NCBI GenBank assembly: GCA_027623995.1
Contig: JAQBUF010000001.1
Coordinates: 28,338-92,337 of the forward strand
Reading direction: 5' to 3'
Source: Nitrospirota bacterium
GTDB lineage: Bacteria > Nitrospirota > Nitrospiria > Nitrospirales > UBA8639
Length of the DNA: 64,000 nucleotides
Both the position numbers and the translations under genes were made by a program. The notes beneath the pieces are model-generated. The model was not told where the DNA came from. It made no database searches and saw only the letters and a program-made list of their open reading frames with translations. Each line of letters opens with the position of its first letter. The first letter of the stretch is position 1. Of this stretch, positions 17,972 to 26,729 are shown piece after piece.

Positions 17972-18787
17972 ATGATGGCAACATCTGATCGACCGTTAGA
18001 AGGAGAATGGGCCTTAATTCTAGGAGCGTCGAGCGGATTTGGCGAGGCGGTGGGCTTGGAATTGGCAGGGTTGGGTATGAATATTTTTGGCGTCCACCTT
18101 GATCGAAAATCAACACTTCCGAATGCGGAACGAATTGTTGGAGAGATTAAAAAGCTTGGGCGTGAAGCCATATTTTGGAATGTGAACGCGGCAGATGCTG
18201 AGAAACGAAAAGAAGTCGTTGAATCAATACAGACACAATTGAGTAAGGGCCAAGTCAAAACCGTCCGAGTCCTTCTTCATTCCTTGGCTTTTGGCACATT
18301 AAAACCGTTTATTGCTCCAACAAGTGCTGAAGCCGTGAATAAAGCTCAGATCGACATGACCTTAGATGTGATGGCCAATAGCTTAGTGTATTGGACGCAA
18401 GACATGGTAGGCGCTGGTCTCATGGGGCAAGGTGGGCGGATTTTTGCCATGACCAGTGCAGGGGGTGCGCGGGTTTGGAAGACGTATGGTGCCGTATCAG
18501 CGGCCAAAGCCGCGTTGGAGTCCCATATTCGTCAGCTCACATTAGAGTTGGGTCCCATGGGAATCACCGCCAATGCCATTATGGCTGGAGTCACCGATAC
18601 CCCGGCATTACGGAAAATCCCCGGCTCAGATGAAATGCTAACATGGGCCAAGAGGAAAAACCCCTGTGGACGTTTAACTACGACCAAAGACGTTGCCGAA
18701 GCCATTGGTCTTCTGAGTCATCCTAAAGCTCAATGGGTCACCGGCAATGTGTTGTGTGTGGATGGCGGAGAATTCATCGTCGATTAA
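17972..18787 (+). CDS. Enoyl-ACP reductase of the FabI/FabL short-chain dehydrogenase type
   Basis: Predicted NAD(P)H-dependent enoyl-ACP reductase completing each fatty acid elongation round; placed from context and active-site spacing. Rossmann start GASSGFGEAVG; catalytic Tyr and Lys in YGAVSAAK, i.e. Tyr-x6-Lys, the spacing of FabI and FabL rather than the Tyr-x3-Lys of ordinary SDRs. The C-terminal part (VTDTPALRKIPG, VTGNVLCVDGGEFI) is more FabL-like. About 271 residues; either ATG 17972 or ATG 17975 follows GAGAGGGG. Between fabH and fabD, so it fills the otherwise missing reductase step. Reported functions in this family include other enoyl reductions, so the symbol is left open. Confidence 0.78.
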   Translation: MMATSDRPLEGEWALILGASSGFGEAVGLELAGLGMNIFGVHLDRKSTLPNAERIVGEIKKLGREAIFWNVNAADAEKRKEVVESIQTQLSKGQVKTVRVLLHSLAFGTLKPFIAPTSAEAVNKAQIDMTLDVMANSLVYWTQDMVGAGLMGQGGRIFAMTSAGGARVWKTYGAVSAAKAALESHIRQLTLELGPMGITANAIMAGVTDTPALRKIPGSDEMLTWAKRKNPCGRLTTTKDVAEAIGLLSHPKAQWVTGNVLCVDGGEFIVD

Positions 18788-18940
18788 CAGGCGTTCGAAA
18801 AGCTTCCCAGCGGCGTTCTCTGGCTTTGCCGGAGCGGCTCGCACAGACCTAGTCGGCAATTTGTCGTGCTCACGTACTGGAAGTACGCTCCGCGCGCTAA
18901 ATTGCCTGCGGCCTTGCTGGACAAGCTTTTGGAACACCTG
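18788..18940. repeat. Long hairpin repeat family A, copy 1
   Basis: Begins at the fabI-type gene's stop and ends before fabD. Outer arms CAGGCGTTCGAAAAGCTT and AAGCTTTTGGAACACCTG are nearly perfect inverted repeats; the centre contains GTGCTCACGTACT followed by AGTACGCTCCGCGCG. Copies 2 and 3 (22360-22550, 27871-28096) share the central section and the GCGGCCTTGCTGGAC arm. No gene is supported in 18788-19021. Confidence 0.85.
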
Positions 18941-19021
18941 TTGCAGAAATAAAGAAAACTACCAAAGAATGATTAATTTCCCGTTGACTTTGGCGGCGGA
19001 TTCACTCATATCTTACCCCCT

Positions 19022-19963
19022 ATGTCTGAGAAGGTTGGCTTTATTTTCCCTGGGCAAGGGTCACAATCCGTTGGCATGGGCCAGGCGTTGGTCGAGGGTC
19101 GTCCTGAACTTCGCCAGTTGTATGAAGAAGCCAGTACCATTCTTGGATATGACCTAGCGGCCTTGTGCTTTGAAGGGCCGGCTGAACAATTAAATAAGAC
19201 AGAATTTACGCAACCCGCCTTATTGGTCACTAGTATTGTGGCCTTGCGAGCGTTGGGCGCTACACAGAAACCGATAGCCGTCGCCGGGCACAGTTTGGGG
19301 GAATATTCGGCGATTGTTGGTGCTGGTGGGTTGGGGTTTGCAGATGCCGTTCGCCTTGTTCAGCATCGTGCCAAGTTTATGGCAGAAGCCGTTCCTCCAG
19401 GAAGTGGATTAGTTGCGGCGGTATTAGGGCTCGCGCCTGAAGTCGTTCAGGAAGCCTGCCAAGAAGCGCAGTCCGAGGGCATCGTGTCGGCAGCCAACTT
19501 TAATGCTCCTGGGCAGGTGGTCATTGCAGGAGAGAAAGGTGCCGTGGAGCGTGCAATTGAAATCGCCAAAACTAAAGGATGTCGTCGAGCCATGCCGTTG
19601 CCTGTGAGTGTGCCGGTTCATACGGCGTTGATGAGGCCAGCAGCAGAGCGTCTCGCGCCTTTTGTGGAGTCCGCACCTCTATCAGATTTGCAAATGCCTT
19701 TAATCAATAATGCGGATGCCAAAGCCCTCATCATGGCGAGTGAAATCAGAGAGTCACTTATTCGCCAATTGCCATCTTCTGTTCTCTGGGAGCACACCAT
19801 TCGTGTCATGGGTGCAATGGGAATTACGGTGTTTGTGGAGATCGGTCCAGGAACGGTACTCACGGGTCTCGTGAAACGTATTCTCCCTGAGGCGACCTTG
19901 TGCAATGTGCATAATCCAGAGTCGCTTGAAACTACCTTGGCGACTCTGAAAAATGGTGCGTAA
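19022..19963 (+). CDS. fabD: Malonyl-CoA:ACP transacylase
   Basis: Transfers malonyl groups from CoA to ACP for chain extension. 313 residues. N-terminal FIFPGQGSQSVGMGQ; catalytic Ser in AGHSLGEYSAIVGA (about residue 91); Arg in QHRAKFM; catalytic His in PVHTALM (about 201). The start is ATG 19022. A TTGACT about 50 nt upstream could be a -35 element with a weak -10. Separated from the upstream reductase by a hairpin repeat, so it may head its own transcript with fabG, acpP and fabF. Confidence 0.95.
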   Translation: MSEKVGFIFPGQGSQSVGMGQALVEGRPELRQLYEEASTILGYDLAALCFEGPAEQLNKTEFTQPALLVTSIVALRALGATQKPIAVAGHSLGEYSAIVGAGGLGFADAVRLVQHRAKFMAEAVPPGSGLVAAVLGLAPEVVQEACQEAQSEGIVSAANFNAPGQVVIAGEKGAVERAIEIAKTKGCRRAMPLPVSVPVHTALMRPAAERLAPFVESAPLSDLQMPLINNADAKALIMASEIRESLIRQLPSSVLWEHTIRVMGAMGITVFVEIGPGTVLTGLVKRILPEATLCNVHNPESLETTLATLKNGA

Positions 19964-20004
19964 GACCAATCATTATCGATGTGAATTTGTGGAGCGAGGC
20001 TGCC

Positions 20005-20745
20005 GTGCTTGAAGGAAAAAAAGCCGTAGTGACCGGAGCGGCTCAAGGGATTGGGCAAGCGATTGCTGAGATGTTAGCCCAAGCTGGTGCTGATGTCGTG
20101 GTGGCAGATCTTGATGCCGGACGTTGTCAAGATACGGTGGATCGGGTAAAGAAGCACAATCGGCAAGCGTTAGCGATCTCAACCAATGTCGGTCAATGGG
20201 ATGATGTGAAAGCTATGGTTGACCAGGTGGTCAAGGATTGGGGGCGAATCGATATTTTCGTCAATAATGCCGGGATCACCCGTGATGGCCTTGTCGTGCG
20301 AATGAAAGAAGAAGATTGGAATGCTGTCATTCAGGTCAATTTAACGGGGACCTTTTATTGCATTAAAGCGGCATTGGGCCCCATGTCCAAGCAACGGTAT
20401 GGCCGAATCATTAATATGGCCTCAGTGGTTGGGGTGATGGGAAATGCTGGTCAGGCGAATTACGCAGCATCTAAAGCGGCGGTGATTGGGTTGACGAAGA
20501 CTATCGCAAGAGAGTATGCCAGTCGGAACATCACGGTGAATGCCGTGGCTCCGGGGTTTATTGATACGGCCATGACTCAGGCGTTAGGGGACGATGTGAG
20601 GGAAATGCTTTCAAAGCAAATTCCCTTGGGACGTTTAGGCCAGCCGAATGATATTGCAGAAGCCGTGAAGTTTTTGGCCTCGGATGCGGCGAATTATATT
20701 ACGGGCCAGGTGTTGCATGTGAATGGTGGGATGCATATGGCTTGA
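20005..20745 (+). CDS. fabG: 3-oxoacyl-ACP reductase
   Basis: NADPH-dependent reductase acting on beta-ketoacyl-ACP. About 246 residues from GTG 20005, the classic FabG length; GGAGCGAGG just upstream supports this over GTG 19981. SDR motifs: VTGAAQGIGQAIA (cofactor), NNAGITRDGLVVRM, catalytic Ser near MASVVGVMGN and Tyr-Lys in NYAASKAAVIG, and the C-terminal YITGQVLHVNGGM. Between fabD and acpP as in most bacterial fab clusters. Confidence 0.95.
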   Translation: MLEGKKAVVTGAAQGIGQAIAEMLAQAGADVVVADLDAGRCQDTVDRVKKHNRQALAISTNVGQWDDVKAMVDQVVKDWGRIDIFVNNAGITRDGLVVRMKEEDWNAVIQVNLTGTFYCIKAALGPMSKQRYGRIINMASVVGVMGNAGQANYAASKAAVIGLTKTIAREYASRNITVNAVAPGFIDTAMTQALGDDVREMLSKQIPLGRLGQPNDIAEAVKFLASDAANYITGQVLHVNGGMHMA

Positions 20746-20813
20746 TGGCTGCGACTGTGATACGAGCGCCATCAGACAGATACAGAATTTACTAACAGGA
20801 GGAGTCAATTTCG

Positions 20814-21044
20814 ATGGCAGTTGAAGACAAGATTAAAAAAATCATTGCAGAGCAGTTAGGCGTAGAAGAGGATGAAGTGGTCCCTGAAGCCTCCTTTGTG
20901 GAAGATCTTGGGGCTGATTCATTAGATACGGTTGAACTCGTCATGGCACTTGAAGAAGAATTTGATGTTGAGATTCCCGATGAAGATGCGGAAAAGATTC
21001 AAAAAGTTCATCAAGCAGTGGACTATATCAAAGAAAAAACCTGA
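20814..21044 (+). CDS. acpP: Acyl carrier protein
   Basis: Acidic 76-residue carrier of growing acyl chains. The phosphopantetheine attachment Ser36 lies in [18 protein letters not shown], the canonical context. Typical helix I ([10 protein letters not shown]) and helix IV. The start ATG 20814 has a strong AGGAGGAG ribosome binding site, consistent with the high expression expected for ACP. Followed closely by fabF. Confidence 0.97.
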   Translation: MAVEDKIKKIIAEQLGVEEDEVVPEASFVEDLGADSLDTVELVMALEEEFDVEIPDEDAEKIQKVHQAVDYIKEKT

Positions 21045-21063
21045 TCGCGTATATAGTTGAGTG

Positions 21064-22326
21064 ATGGCTGACCAAAATCGACGCCGAGTGGTGATCACAG
21101 GATTAGGCGTGGTGACGCCATTGGGGATTGGTGTGGAAAAAACCTGGCAAGCCTTAACAGCTGGGGAATCAGGAATCACCAAGATCACGAGATTTGATGC
21201 CACCGAGTATCCCTGCCAAATTGCCGGTGAAGTGAAAGACTTCAATCCCGGCGATTATATCGACAAAAAGGAAATCAAAAAAATGGATTCCTTCATCCAC
21301 TATGCCGTGGCGGCCAGCCAGGAGGCCGTGGATGATGCGGGATTAAAAATTACCCCGGACAATGCGGATCGAGTGGGTGTGTACATTGGAGCTGGAATCG
21401 GTGGACTTCCCGGGATTGAGCATTACCACGACGTCCTGAAGGAAAAAGGGCCGAGCCGGGTCTCTCCTTTTTTTATCCCGATGGTCATTATCAATCTAGC
21501 GTCGGGGCAAGTGGCCATTCGATTTGGTGCGCGCGGCCCCAACTCCTGTGCGGTGACCGCCTGCGCCACAGGAAATCATTGTCTCGGCGATGCCCTTCGA
21601 ATTATTCAACGAGGCGAAGCCGATGTGATGTTGGCCGGTGGAGCCGAATCGACCATTTGCCCGTTAGCCCTAGCTGGATTCGCGGCAGCCAAGGCATTGT
21701 CTCGTCGAAACGATAATCCTGAAGGAGCGAGTCGGCCCTTTGACCTAGAGCGCGATGGGTTTGTGATTGGGGAAGGATCTGGCGTTGTGGTGTTAGAGGA
21801 GCTTGAGCATGCGAAACAGCGAGGAGCCCGTATCTACGGTGAATTGGCTGGTTATGCCATGACCAGTGATGCGTTTCATATTACGGCTCCCCCTGATGAT
21901 GGTGCAGGGGCGGTGGACTGTATAGAGAAGGCACTCAAAGATGCGGGCGTGGAGAAGGCGGACATCGGATATATCAATGCACATGCGACCTCGACCTTTG
22001 CGGATAAAATAGAAACCCACGCGATCAAAACCGTATTCGGCCAGCAGGCCTATCAGGTGCCGGTGAGTTCAACCAAGTCCATGACCGGCCATTTACTCGG
22101 GGCGGCTGGTGGGATTGAAGCCGTGTTTACAATCAAAGCGTTGTATCATGGGTTGTTGCCGCCGACGATCAATTTGGAACATCCCGATCCAGAATGTGAT
22201 CTCGATTATATCCCAGGCAAGGCGCGAGCAGTACCGATCAAGGCCGCCATTTCCAATGCGTTTGGTTTTGGAGGCGTCAACGCGTGCCTCGTCATGAAAC
22301 ACTACGACCAAAGTCCTACCACCTAG
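21064..22326 (+). CDS. fabF: 3-oxoacyl-ACP synthase II
   Basis: Elongating beta-ketoacyl-ACP synthase. About 420 residues. Catalytic Cys in VTACATGNHCLGDA, His in NAHATSTFADKIET and His in STKSMTGHLLGAAGG. Opens RRVVITGLGVVTPLG. ATG 21064 follows acpP by 19 nt; GTG 21061 is an in-frame alternative. The typical NAHGTST/PxND motif reads ATSTFADKIE here, still within KAS II variation. Ends just before a hairpin repeat. Confidence 0.95.
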   Translation: MADQNRRRVVITGLGVVTPLGIGVEKTWQALTAGESGITKITRFDATEYPCQIAGEVKDFNPGDYIDKKEIKKMDSFIHYAVAASQEAVDDAGLKITPDNADRVGVYIGAGIGGLPGIEHYHDVLKEKGPSRVSPFFIPMVIINLASGQVAIRFGARGPNSCAVTACATGNHCLGDALRIIQRGEADVMLAGGAESTICPLALAGFAAAKALSRRNDNPEGASRPFDLERDGFVIGEGSGVVVLEELEHAKQRGARIYGELAGYAMTSDAFHITAPPDDGAGAVDCIEKALKDAGVEKADIGYINAHATSTFADKIETHAIKTVFGQQAYQVPVSSTKSMTGHLLGAAGGIEAVFTIKALYHGLLPPTINLEHPDPECDLDYIPGKARAVPIKAAISNAFGFGGVNACLVMKHYDQSPTT

Positions 22327-22359
22327 TTTCAATCCTAAGGCCTGCCGCATGTATTGGGG

Positions 22360-22550
22360 GAATGTTGAAAAAACCCGCCAGCAGCGTTCTCGCCATTTTG
22401 CCGTGCTCACGTACTGAGAGTACGCTCCGCGCGTCAACATGGCTGCGGCCTTGCTGGACGGACTTTTTTGAACATTCTCCTCTCACTGTTGCGGGTCGTC
22501 TTTTCTGGAGCATTTATGGGTCTTGGGCCTCAAATATTCAACAGGCCCAT
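22360..22550. repeat. Long hairpin repeat family A, copy 2
   Basis: Inverted outer arms GAATGTTGAAAAAA and TTTTTTGAACATTC enclose the same core as the other copies (GTGCTCACGTACTGAGAG, TACGCTCCGCGCG, GCGGCCTTGCTGGACG). The strictly palindromic part ends at 22477; similarity with copy 3 goes on to about 22550 (CTCTCACTG, GTCTTTTC, ATTCAACAGGCCCA). It fills the gap between fabF and rnc. Confidence 0.85.
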
Positions 22551-22605
22551 TGGCTATGTGTCTTGCGGATGAGGATCATCGTTAATCTTCGGTTCCTTCC
22601 AGATC

Positions 22606-23325
22606 ATGTCCTTCGTTGAAAACGCGCAACAGACCCTTCAGTATGTTTTTACGCAACCACGGTTGCTTGAAGAAGCGCTGACCCATAAATCCCATTTGCA
22701 AGGAAAAACTGATGAATCTCTCAAGGACAATGAACGGCTTGAATTTTTAGGGGATGCGGTGTTGGATCTCATCATCAGCGAATATCTGGCGTACACCTTT
22801 CCTGAATGGACCGAAGGGGATCTCTCAAAAACTCGGGCTAATTTGGTGAGGCAATCCTCACTGGCGCAAGCCGCTCGCCGGTTGCAATTGGGGGAATTCT
22901 TGCGTTTAGGAAAAGGGGAAGAGCAAACCCAAGGCAGGGGCAAAAGCTCTTTGTTGGCCAATGCCCTGGAAGCGGTGATTGCCGCCATATATTTGGATGG
23001 TGGATTAGTTCCAGCCAGGGTTTTTGTCCTTCAAGCGTTGGAAGATCATTTGAAGGAGCTAGGCCAACCACACTTGGTTCTTGATCGGTTAGATTATAAG
23101 AGTCAGCTCCAAGAATGGAGCCAGCAACAATTTTCCATCACCCCGGAATATTGTCTGATCAGTGAGTCGGGACCTGACCATAGAAAAGTCTTTGAAGTTG
23201 AAGTCAGCATACAGGGTGCGATACAAGGACGAGGCATCGGGTATAATAAAAAGTCGGCTGAACAGGAGGCCGCAAAGCAAGCCTATACACAAGTATGCCA
23301 TGGTAATTCTGAAGAAAAATCCTAG
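22606..23325 (+). CDS. rnc: Ribonuclease III
   Basis: Double-strand-specific endoribonuclease for rRNA processing and RNA decay. 239 residues: catalytic domain (about 1-155) with NERLEFLGDAVLDLIISEYL and the second metal-site segment ANALEAVIAAIYLDGG, then a dsRBD (about 165-235) with DYKSQLQEWSQQQF and GIGYNKKSAEQEAAKQAY. The start is ATG 22606. Linkage to fabF/acpP is a conserved bacterial pattern. Confidence 0.95.
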   Translation: MSFVENAQQTLQYVFTQPRLLEEALTHKSHLQGKTDESLKDNERLEFLGDAVLDLIISEYLAYTFPEWTEGDLSKTRANLVRQSSLAQAARRLQLGEFLRLGKGEEQTQGRGKSSLLANALEAVIAAIYLDGGLVPARVFVLQALEDHLKELGQPHLVLDRLDYKSQLQEWSQQQFSITPEYCLISESGPDHRKVFEVEVSIQGAIQGRGIGYNKKSAEQEAAKQAYTQVCHGNSEEKS

Positions 23326-23391
23326 CCCATGGTATAATTCAAATATTTGGACTGAGCGCTCACTGGTAAACACAGGTAAGGAGGTTTGGGA

Positions 23392-24003
23392 ATGAGGAAG
23401 TACAGTCTGGTCATTCGAGTCACGTTGTCGATGCTACTATTCGGAGTGTTTTTTTATAGTGGAAGTGGACAGGTGTGGGCCAAAGACCCCAAGGTGGTGC
23501 TGGCCGCCGAAGAAAAGGGAAAAGCCCCACGCGCGATCCTCAAAACAAAGTTTGGTGAAATGGAAATAGTTTTTTATCCAGAATTAGCGCCCAAGCATGT
23601 CGAAAGTTTTTTAAGTTTGGCGAAAAAAGGATATTTTAATGGCACCATCTTTCATCGAGTCATCCCGGGATTTATGATTCAGGGTGGTGATCCCAACACC
23701 AAGGATCCTAGTAAGAAAAGTGCGTATGGGACGGGAGGCCCAGGCTATACCGTGCCCGCCGAATTTAATAAAATTCCCCATGAACGTGGGATATTATCGG
23801 CAGCGCGAACAGCCGATCCGAATAGCGCCGGCTCTCAATTTTTTATCATGGTGGCCAAGTCCCCACATTTAGATGGCCAGTACACGGTCTTTGGTGAGGT
23901 GGTGAAGGGGATTGAGGTCGCGGACAAAGTTGTGGGTCAGCCTCGGGACCGACGTGATATGCCCTTAGAGCGAATTGAAATGACGATTGAGGTGATGAAG
24001 TAG
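23392..24003 (+). CDS. Secreted cyclophilin-type peptidyl-prolyl isomerase
   Basis: Cyclophilin fold enzyme likely acting in the periplasm. A signal peptide (residues 1-28, hydrophobic MLLFGVFFYSGSGQVWA) precedes the domain (about 45-202). Hallmarks: FHRVIPGFMIQGGDP, GTGGPGYTVPAEF, SAGSQFFIM and LDGQYTVFGEVVKG, matching the Arg, Gln and Phe active-site residues of bacterial PpiA/B. ATG 23392 with AAGGAGG 7 nt upstream is preferred to TTG 23386. A strong terminator follows at 24028. Confidence 0.93.
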   Translation: MRKYSLVIRVTLSMLLFGVFFYSGSGQVWAKDPKVVLAAEEKGKAPRAILKTKFGEMEIVFYPELAPKHVESFLSLAKKGYFNGTIFHRVIPGFMIQGGDPNTKDPSKKSAYGTGGPGYTVPAEFNKIPHERGILSAARTADPNSAGSQFFIMVAKSPHLDGQYTVFGEVVKGIEVADKVVGQPRDRRDMPLERIEMTIEVMK

Positions 24004-24027
24004 GGTTGTTGAAAATTCGTGTTATGA

Positions 24028-24064
24028 ACGAGCCCCACACTTTTCAGTGTGGGGCTCGTTGTGT
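24028..24064 (+). terminator. Intrinsic terminator after cyclophilin gene
   Basis: Perfect 13-bp stem ACGAGCCCCACAC / GTGTGGGGCTCGT with a TTTTCA loop and a T-rich tail. It closes the fab-rnc-ppi stretch before the repeat-rich accessory region. Confidence 0.88.
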
Positions 24065-24110
24065 TTGAAGGCAGTTTGGGTTTTTGGTTTTTGAATTGGG
24101 AAATGATTGA

Positions 24111-24190
24111 TAGCAGGGTTTCGCCCCTGCAGACGAGTCACTTTTGTTTCGGCAAAAGTGTCTCGTCGTATGGGGGCGACACCCCATATC
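24111..24190. repeat. Repeat family B, apparent empty-site copy
   Basis: TAGCAGGGTTTCGCCCCTGC and then palindrome CACTTTTG-TTTCGG-CAAAAGTG (24139-24160), continuing TCTCGTCGTATGGGGGCGAC. The same left part recurs at 25201-25253 and the same right part at 25737-25773, so this copy reads as the version without the roughly 490-bp insert. Only the repeat and a terminator occupy 24004-24318; no gene is seen. Confidence 0.75.
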
Positions 24191-24318
24191 AAAATAAAAA
24201 TCTGGCTATTTACTCCACTACAACAAAAGAAGACCCCACTAAAAATGGGGCGATGCCCTTTGTAGAATTATTTATCGAATCAGATTCTATTTGCCCTACT
24301 CACATACGATTATTGTGA

Positions 24319-24555
24319 CTATCGTTTGGGTTTGGTTTTCCGACTGGATGGCTCTAATTTGTCTAGGATGCGAAGCCCTTTGGCTGGAGAACCACGGCGG
24401 GCTCTGACTTGGAATCGGACTTCCGCATCAAATTGTGCCAAGGTGGCGGTGGATAGTTCTTCTACCAGTTTATTGAGACTGATTTTTCGATGTCGTGCCA
24501 GTTGGCGAAGCCGAGCATGCGTGTTATCCGGAATGCGAATCGTTAAGGTGGCCAT
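24319..24555 (-). CDS. RHH-type antitoxin (HicB/Arc-like) of a PIN toxin pair
   Basis: 78-residue DNA-binding antitoxin. The start TLTIRIPDNTHARLRQLA followed by KISLNKLVEE is a ribbon-helix-helix fold, which should dimerise, bind the operon promoter and neutralise the toxin through its basic C-terminal tail (RARRGSPAKGLRILDKL). It starts 4 nt after the PIN toxin stop, and its ribbon (GGGAGGATAA) overlaps the toxin's last codons, so translation is coupled. Order toxin-first is reversed compared with most VapBC pairs. Flanked by related repeats. Confidence 0.8.
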   Translation of the reverse strand: MATLTIRIPDNTHARLRQLARHRKISLNKLVEELSTATLAQFDAEVRFQVRARRGSPAKGLRILDKLEPSSRKTKPKR

Positions 24556-24559
24556 GAGT

Positions 24560-24982
24560 TTATCCTCCCGGAAATTCTTTGGGGTGAAGGATCCTTATCG
24601 CAGGAAACAACAGTGCCCCATCTTGAAAGTCTTTGGTGTTTTGGGTGACGATGATTTCAGCTCCTCCCGCAATGGCTAATTCAAGGATATGGTTGTCTCC
24701 TTCATCCGGGAGATTGGGGCGCCAGGTGTAATATACATTGACCCATCGACAGACATGAAGAAATGCATCGAATAAGGTCTGTCGTTCGTTCTCGGAGAGT
24801 AGGCATTTTTTAAACAATGCTTCTCGCCCCATCACTGCTTCGAATTCAAGAAAGAGTGTTGTGCCCATCAGCGGAACGTATTCTTTTTTAAGACAAGCCC
24901 GAATAACTTGGCGGCTGGGTCCTCCACGTCCCAAGAGAGCGGAAATGAAGACATTGGTGTCGACGACAATCGCGGAAGACAT
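24560..24982 (-). CDS. PIN-domain toxin (putative RNase)
   Basis: 140-residue PIN nuclease of the toxin class known as TIGR00305-type. Acidic active-site residues in order: D8 in VVDTNVFISALLG, Glu in FLEFEAVMGRE, Asp in LPDEGDNHILELA and Asp in VTQNTKDF. It would cleave RNA unless bound by the antitoxin downstream at 24319-24555. ATG 24982. The unit lies alone on the minus strand between housekeeping genes and is bounded by family B repeats, consistent with horizontal acquisition (inference). Confidence 0.82.
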   Translation of the reverse strand: MSSAIVVDTNVFISALLGRGGPSRQVIRACLKKEYVPLMGTTLFLEFEAVMGREALFKKCLLSENERQTLFDAFLHVCRWVNVYYTWRPNLPDEGDNHILELAIAGGAEIIVTQNTKDFQDGALLFPAIRILHPKEFPGG

Positions 24983-25200
24983 TGCACTTATGCTAGCATA
25001 TGCGCTATCACCTGTAAATCAGGAGAACAATGTATAGGAAAATTCAAAAGATTCATTCAGGGCCAAATTTTAAAAAGTTTGAGAGGGCTGAGACCTCATA
25101 ACTTACTCAGTAGAAGGGATGAAGATATGGGGAGGTTTCTCGGAAAAAAAGGGGTGTAAATATATCCTAGGCAGAGTTAGTCCAGGTGTGGGGGCTTATT

Positions 25201-25800
25201 TATAGCGGGGTTTCGTTCCTGCGCGACGAGTCACTTTTGTTTCGGCAAAAGTGAACAAAACCATTCTTGTCCGTGCGCCCCCCTCCGAACTTACAAGAGT
25301 AGGTTCTCCGGGGTCCCTGGTCCACCTCCCCGAATCAAGATGGCTCAGAAACTTGCTACGCTCAGACAGTCTTCGCCAGAGAGGTAGGTTCGGGGTGGCG
25401 GCCCAGCCGCGCCCAACTCAGGAGAGAAAGCGAAAGCGCAGCCAAAGTTTATTTGGAATGATCCTAGCCATTTGTGGTTTTTTTATTTCGTGGGCAGCCC
25501 GCCTTCGGATGCGGCGGAGCTGGAACCCCGAATCGACTTTTTGGCGAGAGCTGTTTGAGCCCTTCGATCAGACCCAGGGTAGACTCCACGAGTTCTCTCG
25601 CCATCTTACTTGTCCTGAGCGGAGTCGAAGGATTCGTGGTGTAGGCGGAGGGACCCGGAAGAGAATGGTAAGCTTTTTCGCCATTCTCTGGAGGGCCGCA
25701 GACGGGCGGAAATGGTTTTGGACACTTTTGCCGAAACAAAAGTGTCTCGCCGTGTGGGGGCGACACCCCACTTAAAAATCAAAGGTGGGCCGTGCCCACC
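25201..25800. repeat. Composite repeat, family B filled-site copy
   Basis: The left edge matches the repeat at 24111-24160 (TTTCG, GACGAGTCACTTTTG, TTTCGGCAAAAGTG), but at 25254 an insert begins. It runs to 25744 with inverted ends AACAAAACCATT and AATGGTTTTGGACACTTTTG, and is bounded by direct repeats CAAAAGTG (25246-25253 and 25737-25744); then the shared right side TGGGGGCGACACCCC resumes. The interior holds the GTCCTGAGC/AGTCGAAGGA sequence seen as dispersed repeats in many bacteria. Open frames inside have no protein-like composition and I call no gene in 24983-26060. The 25800-26060 part has a CATCCTGAGC / GGCGAAGGATC repeat relic only. Confidence 0.7.
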
Positions 25801-26060
25801 CTACAAAAAAAGAAACTGTTCTCTATAGAGAGCAACCAATTATCGTGGCATGTCATCCTGAGCCAGCGGCGAAGGATCTGGTTTCCCCCTCCCCTGTAGC
25901 CGCAGCATCTTATGTTGCCTCTCCGGTACGTGAATGGCCATTAGGACGTTCGAAGCGAAGAGGGCACAATTAGATTGTGCAGCTACGAAAAAAAGATGGG
26001 GGAGGCTACAAGGGAAAGAGGTATCTCGGGGAACTGAGTGGAGAAATGCGAAAGGCTGGG

Positions 26061-26729
26061 TCAATGAAGATGCGGGGGTTGGTCGCCCATGTTGGCGCCA
26101 CTGGGGATGATAATGCCGCCGCCGGTTTCGCTTAATTTAATCAACTGCTCGGCCACATCCGGATGATAACTTCTGAGAAATCCGCTCAGTCCATTTAAGA
26201 AGCGATTGGAACGGAGGCCTGGGCCGGAAAATTCGGTGATGAAAATCAGCCCTCGATCCATGACTTCCCCTACCATGTCGTTGTCGATTTTTTCGCCTTT
26301 CATAAAGGCTTCGTATTCTTTTTTGAGCGCTTCCGTGAAGGCTGGGGCCATGCCTTGGGGAATTTCAATTGGGCTAAACGTCCGACGTAATGATTGAATG
26401 GCGGTGATCACCTCTCCGTCTTGTCCATCACGACGGGAATGAAAGTGCTTAAACGTCACGGCCTCTAAGAAATAAAACACTTCAGCCGCTTTATCCCCCA
26501 AATCGTCATTTTCTAATAATTCGCGGTAGAGTGCCCGGCGTGCTTGCTCAAAAGAGTCCCCCACCCGTTTTTGTTGATACTCAACGTTGGAGTCTAGGTA
26601 GGTACAGTCCGTATGACACTCAATGCTGATCATGCGGTGGGTCCCACAACATTGAGGGCAAATAGATCCGTTGAGGGCTGGACAAGGGCGTTTCCCTTTT
26701 CGTTCATGGCAATAAATGCACTTACTCAT
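26061..26729 (-). CDS. Conserved Cys-rich (zinc-binding N-terminus) protein of unknown function
   Basis: 222 residues. The first 45 residues hold eight cysteines (4, 7, 16, 24, 27, 28, 38, 42) in the pattern CIYCHE, CPALNGSICPQCCG, CHTDCTYL; this is a likely zinc-binding module that I have seen in uncharacterised bacterial proteins. The rest is mostly helical (EQARRALYRELLENDDLGDKAAE) with no catalytic motif I recognise, ending in a glycine-rich tail. No signal peptide. Its start overlaps the end of the beta-propeller gene by 8 nt, so the pair is co-expressed. I cannot assign a reaction. Confidence 0.75.
   Translation of the reverse strand: MSKCIYCHERKGKRPCPALNGSICPQCCGTHRMISIECHTDCTYLDSNVEYQQKRVGDSFEQARRALYRELLENDDLGDKAAEVFYFLEAVTFKHFHSRRDGQDGEVITAIQSLRRTFSPIEIPQGMAPAFTEALKKEYEAFMKGEKIDNDMVGEVMDRGLIFITEFSGPGLRSNRFLNGLSGFLRSYHPDVAEQLIKLSETGGGIIIPSGANMGDQPPHLH

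Noticed and set aside
18788..18940. Possible small gene in the hairpin downstream of the enoyl reductase
   Set aside because: The frame there matches the repeat seen at two other places and has no start site of its own.
25251..25775. Open frames of up to 174 codons within the repeat region
   Set aside because: They run through inverted repeat ends and a GTCCTGAGC-type dispersed repeat, with biased Arg/Pro/Ser content and no ribosome binding site or domain.
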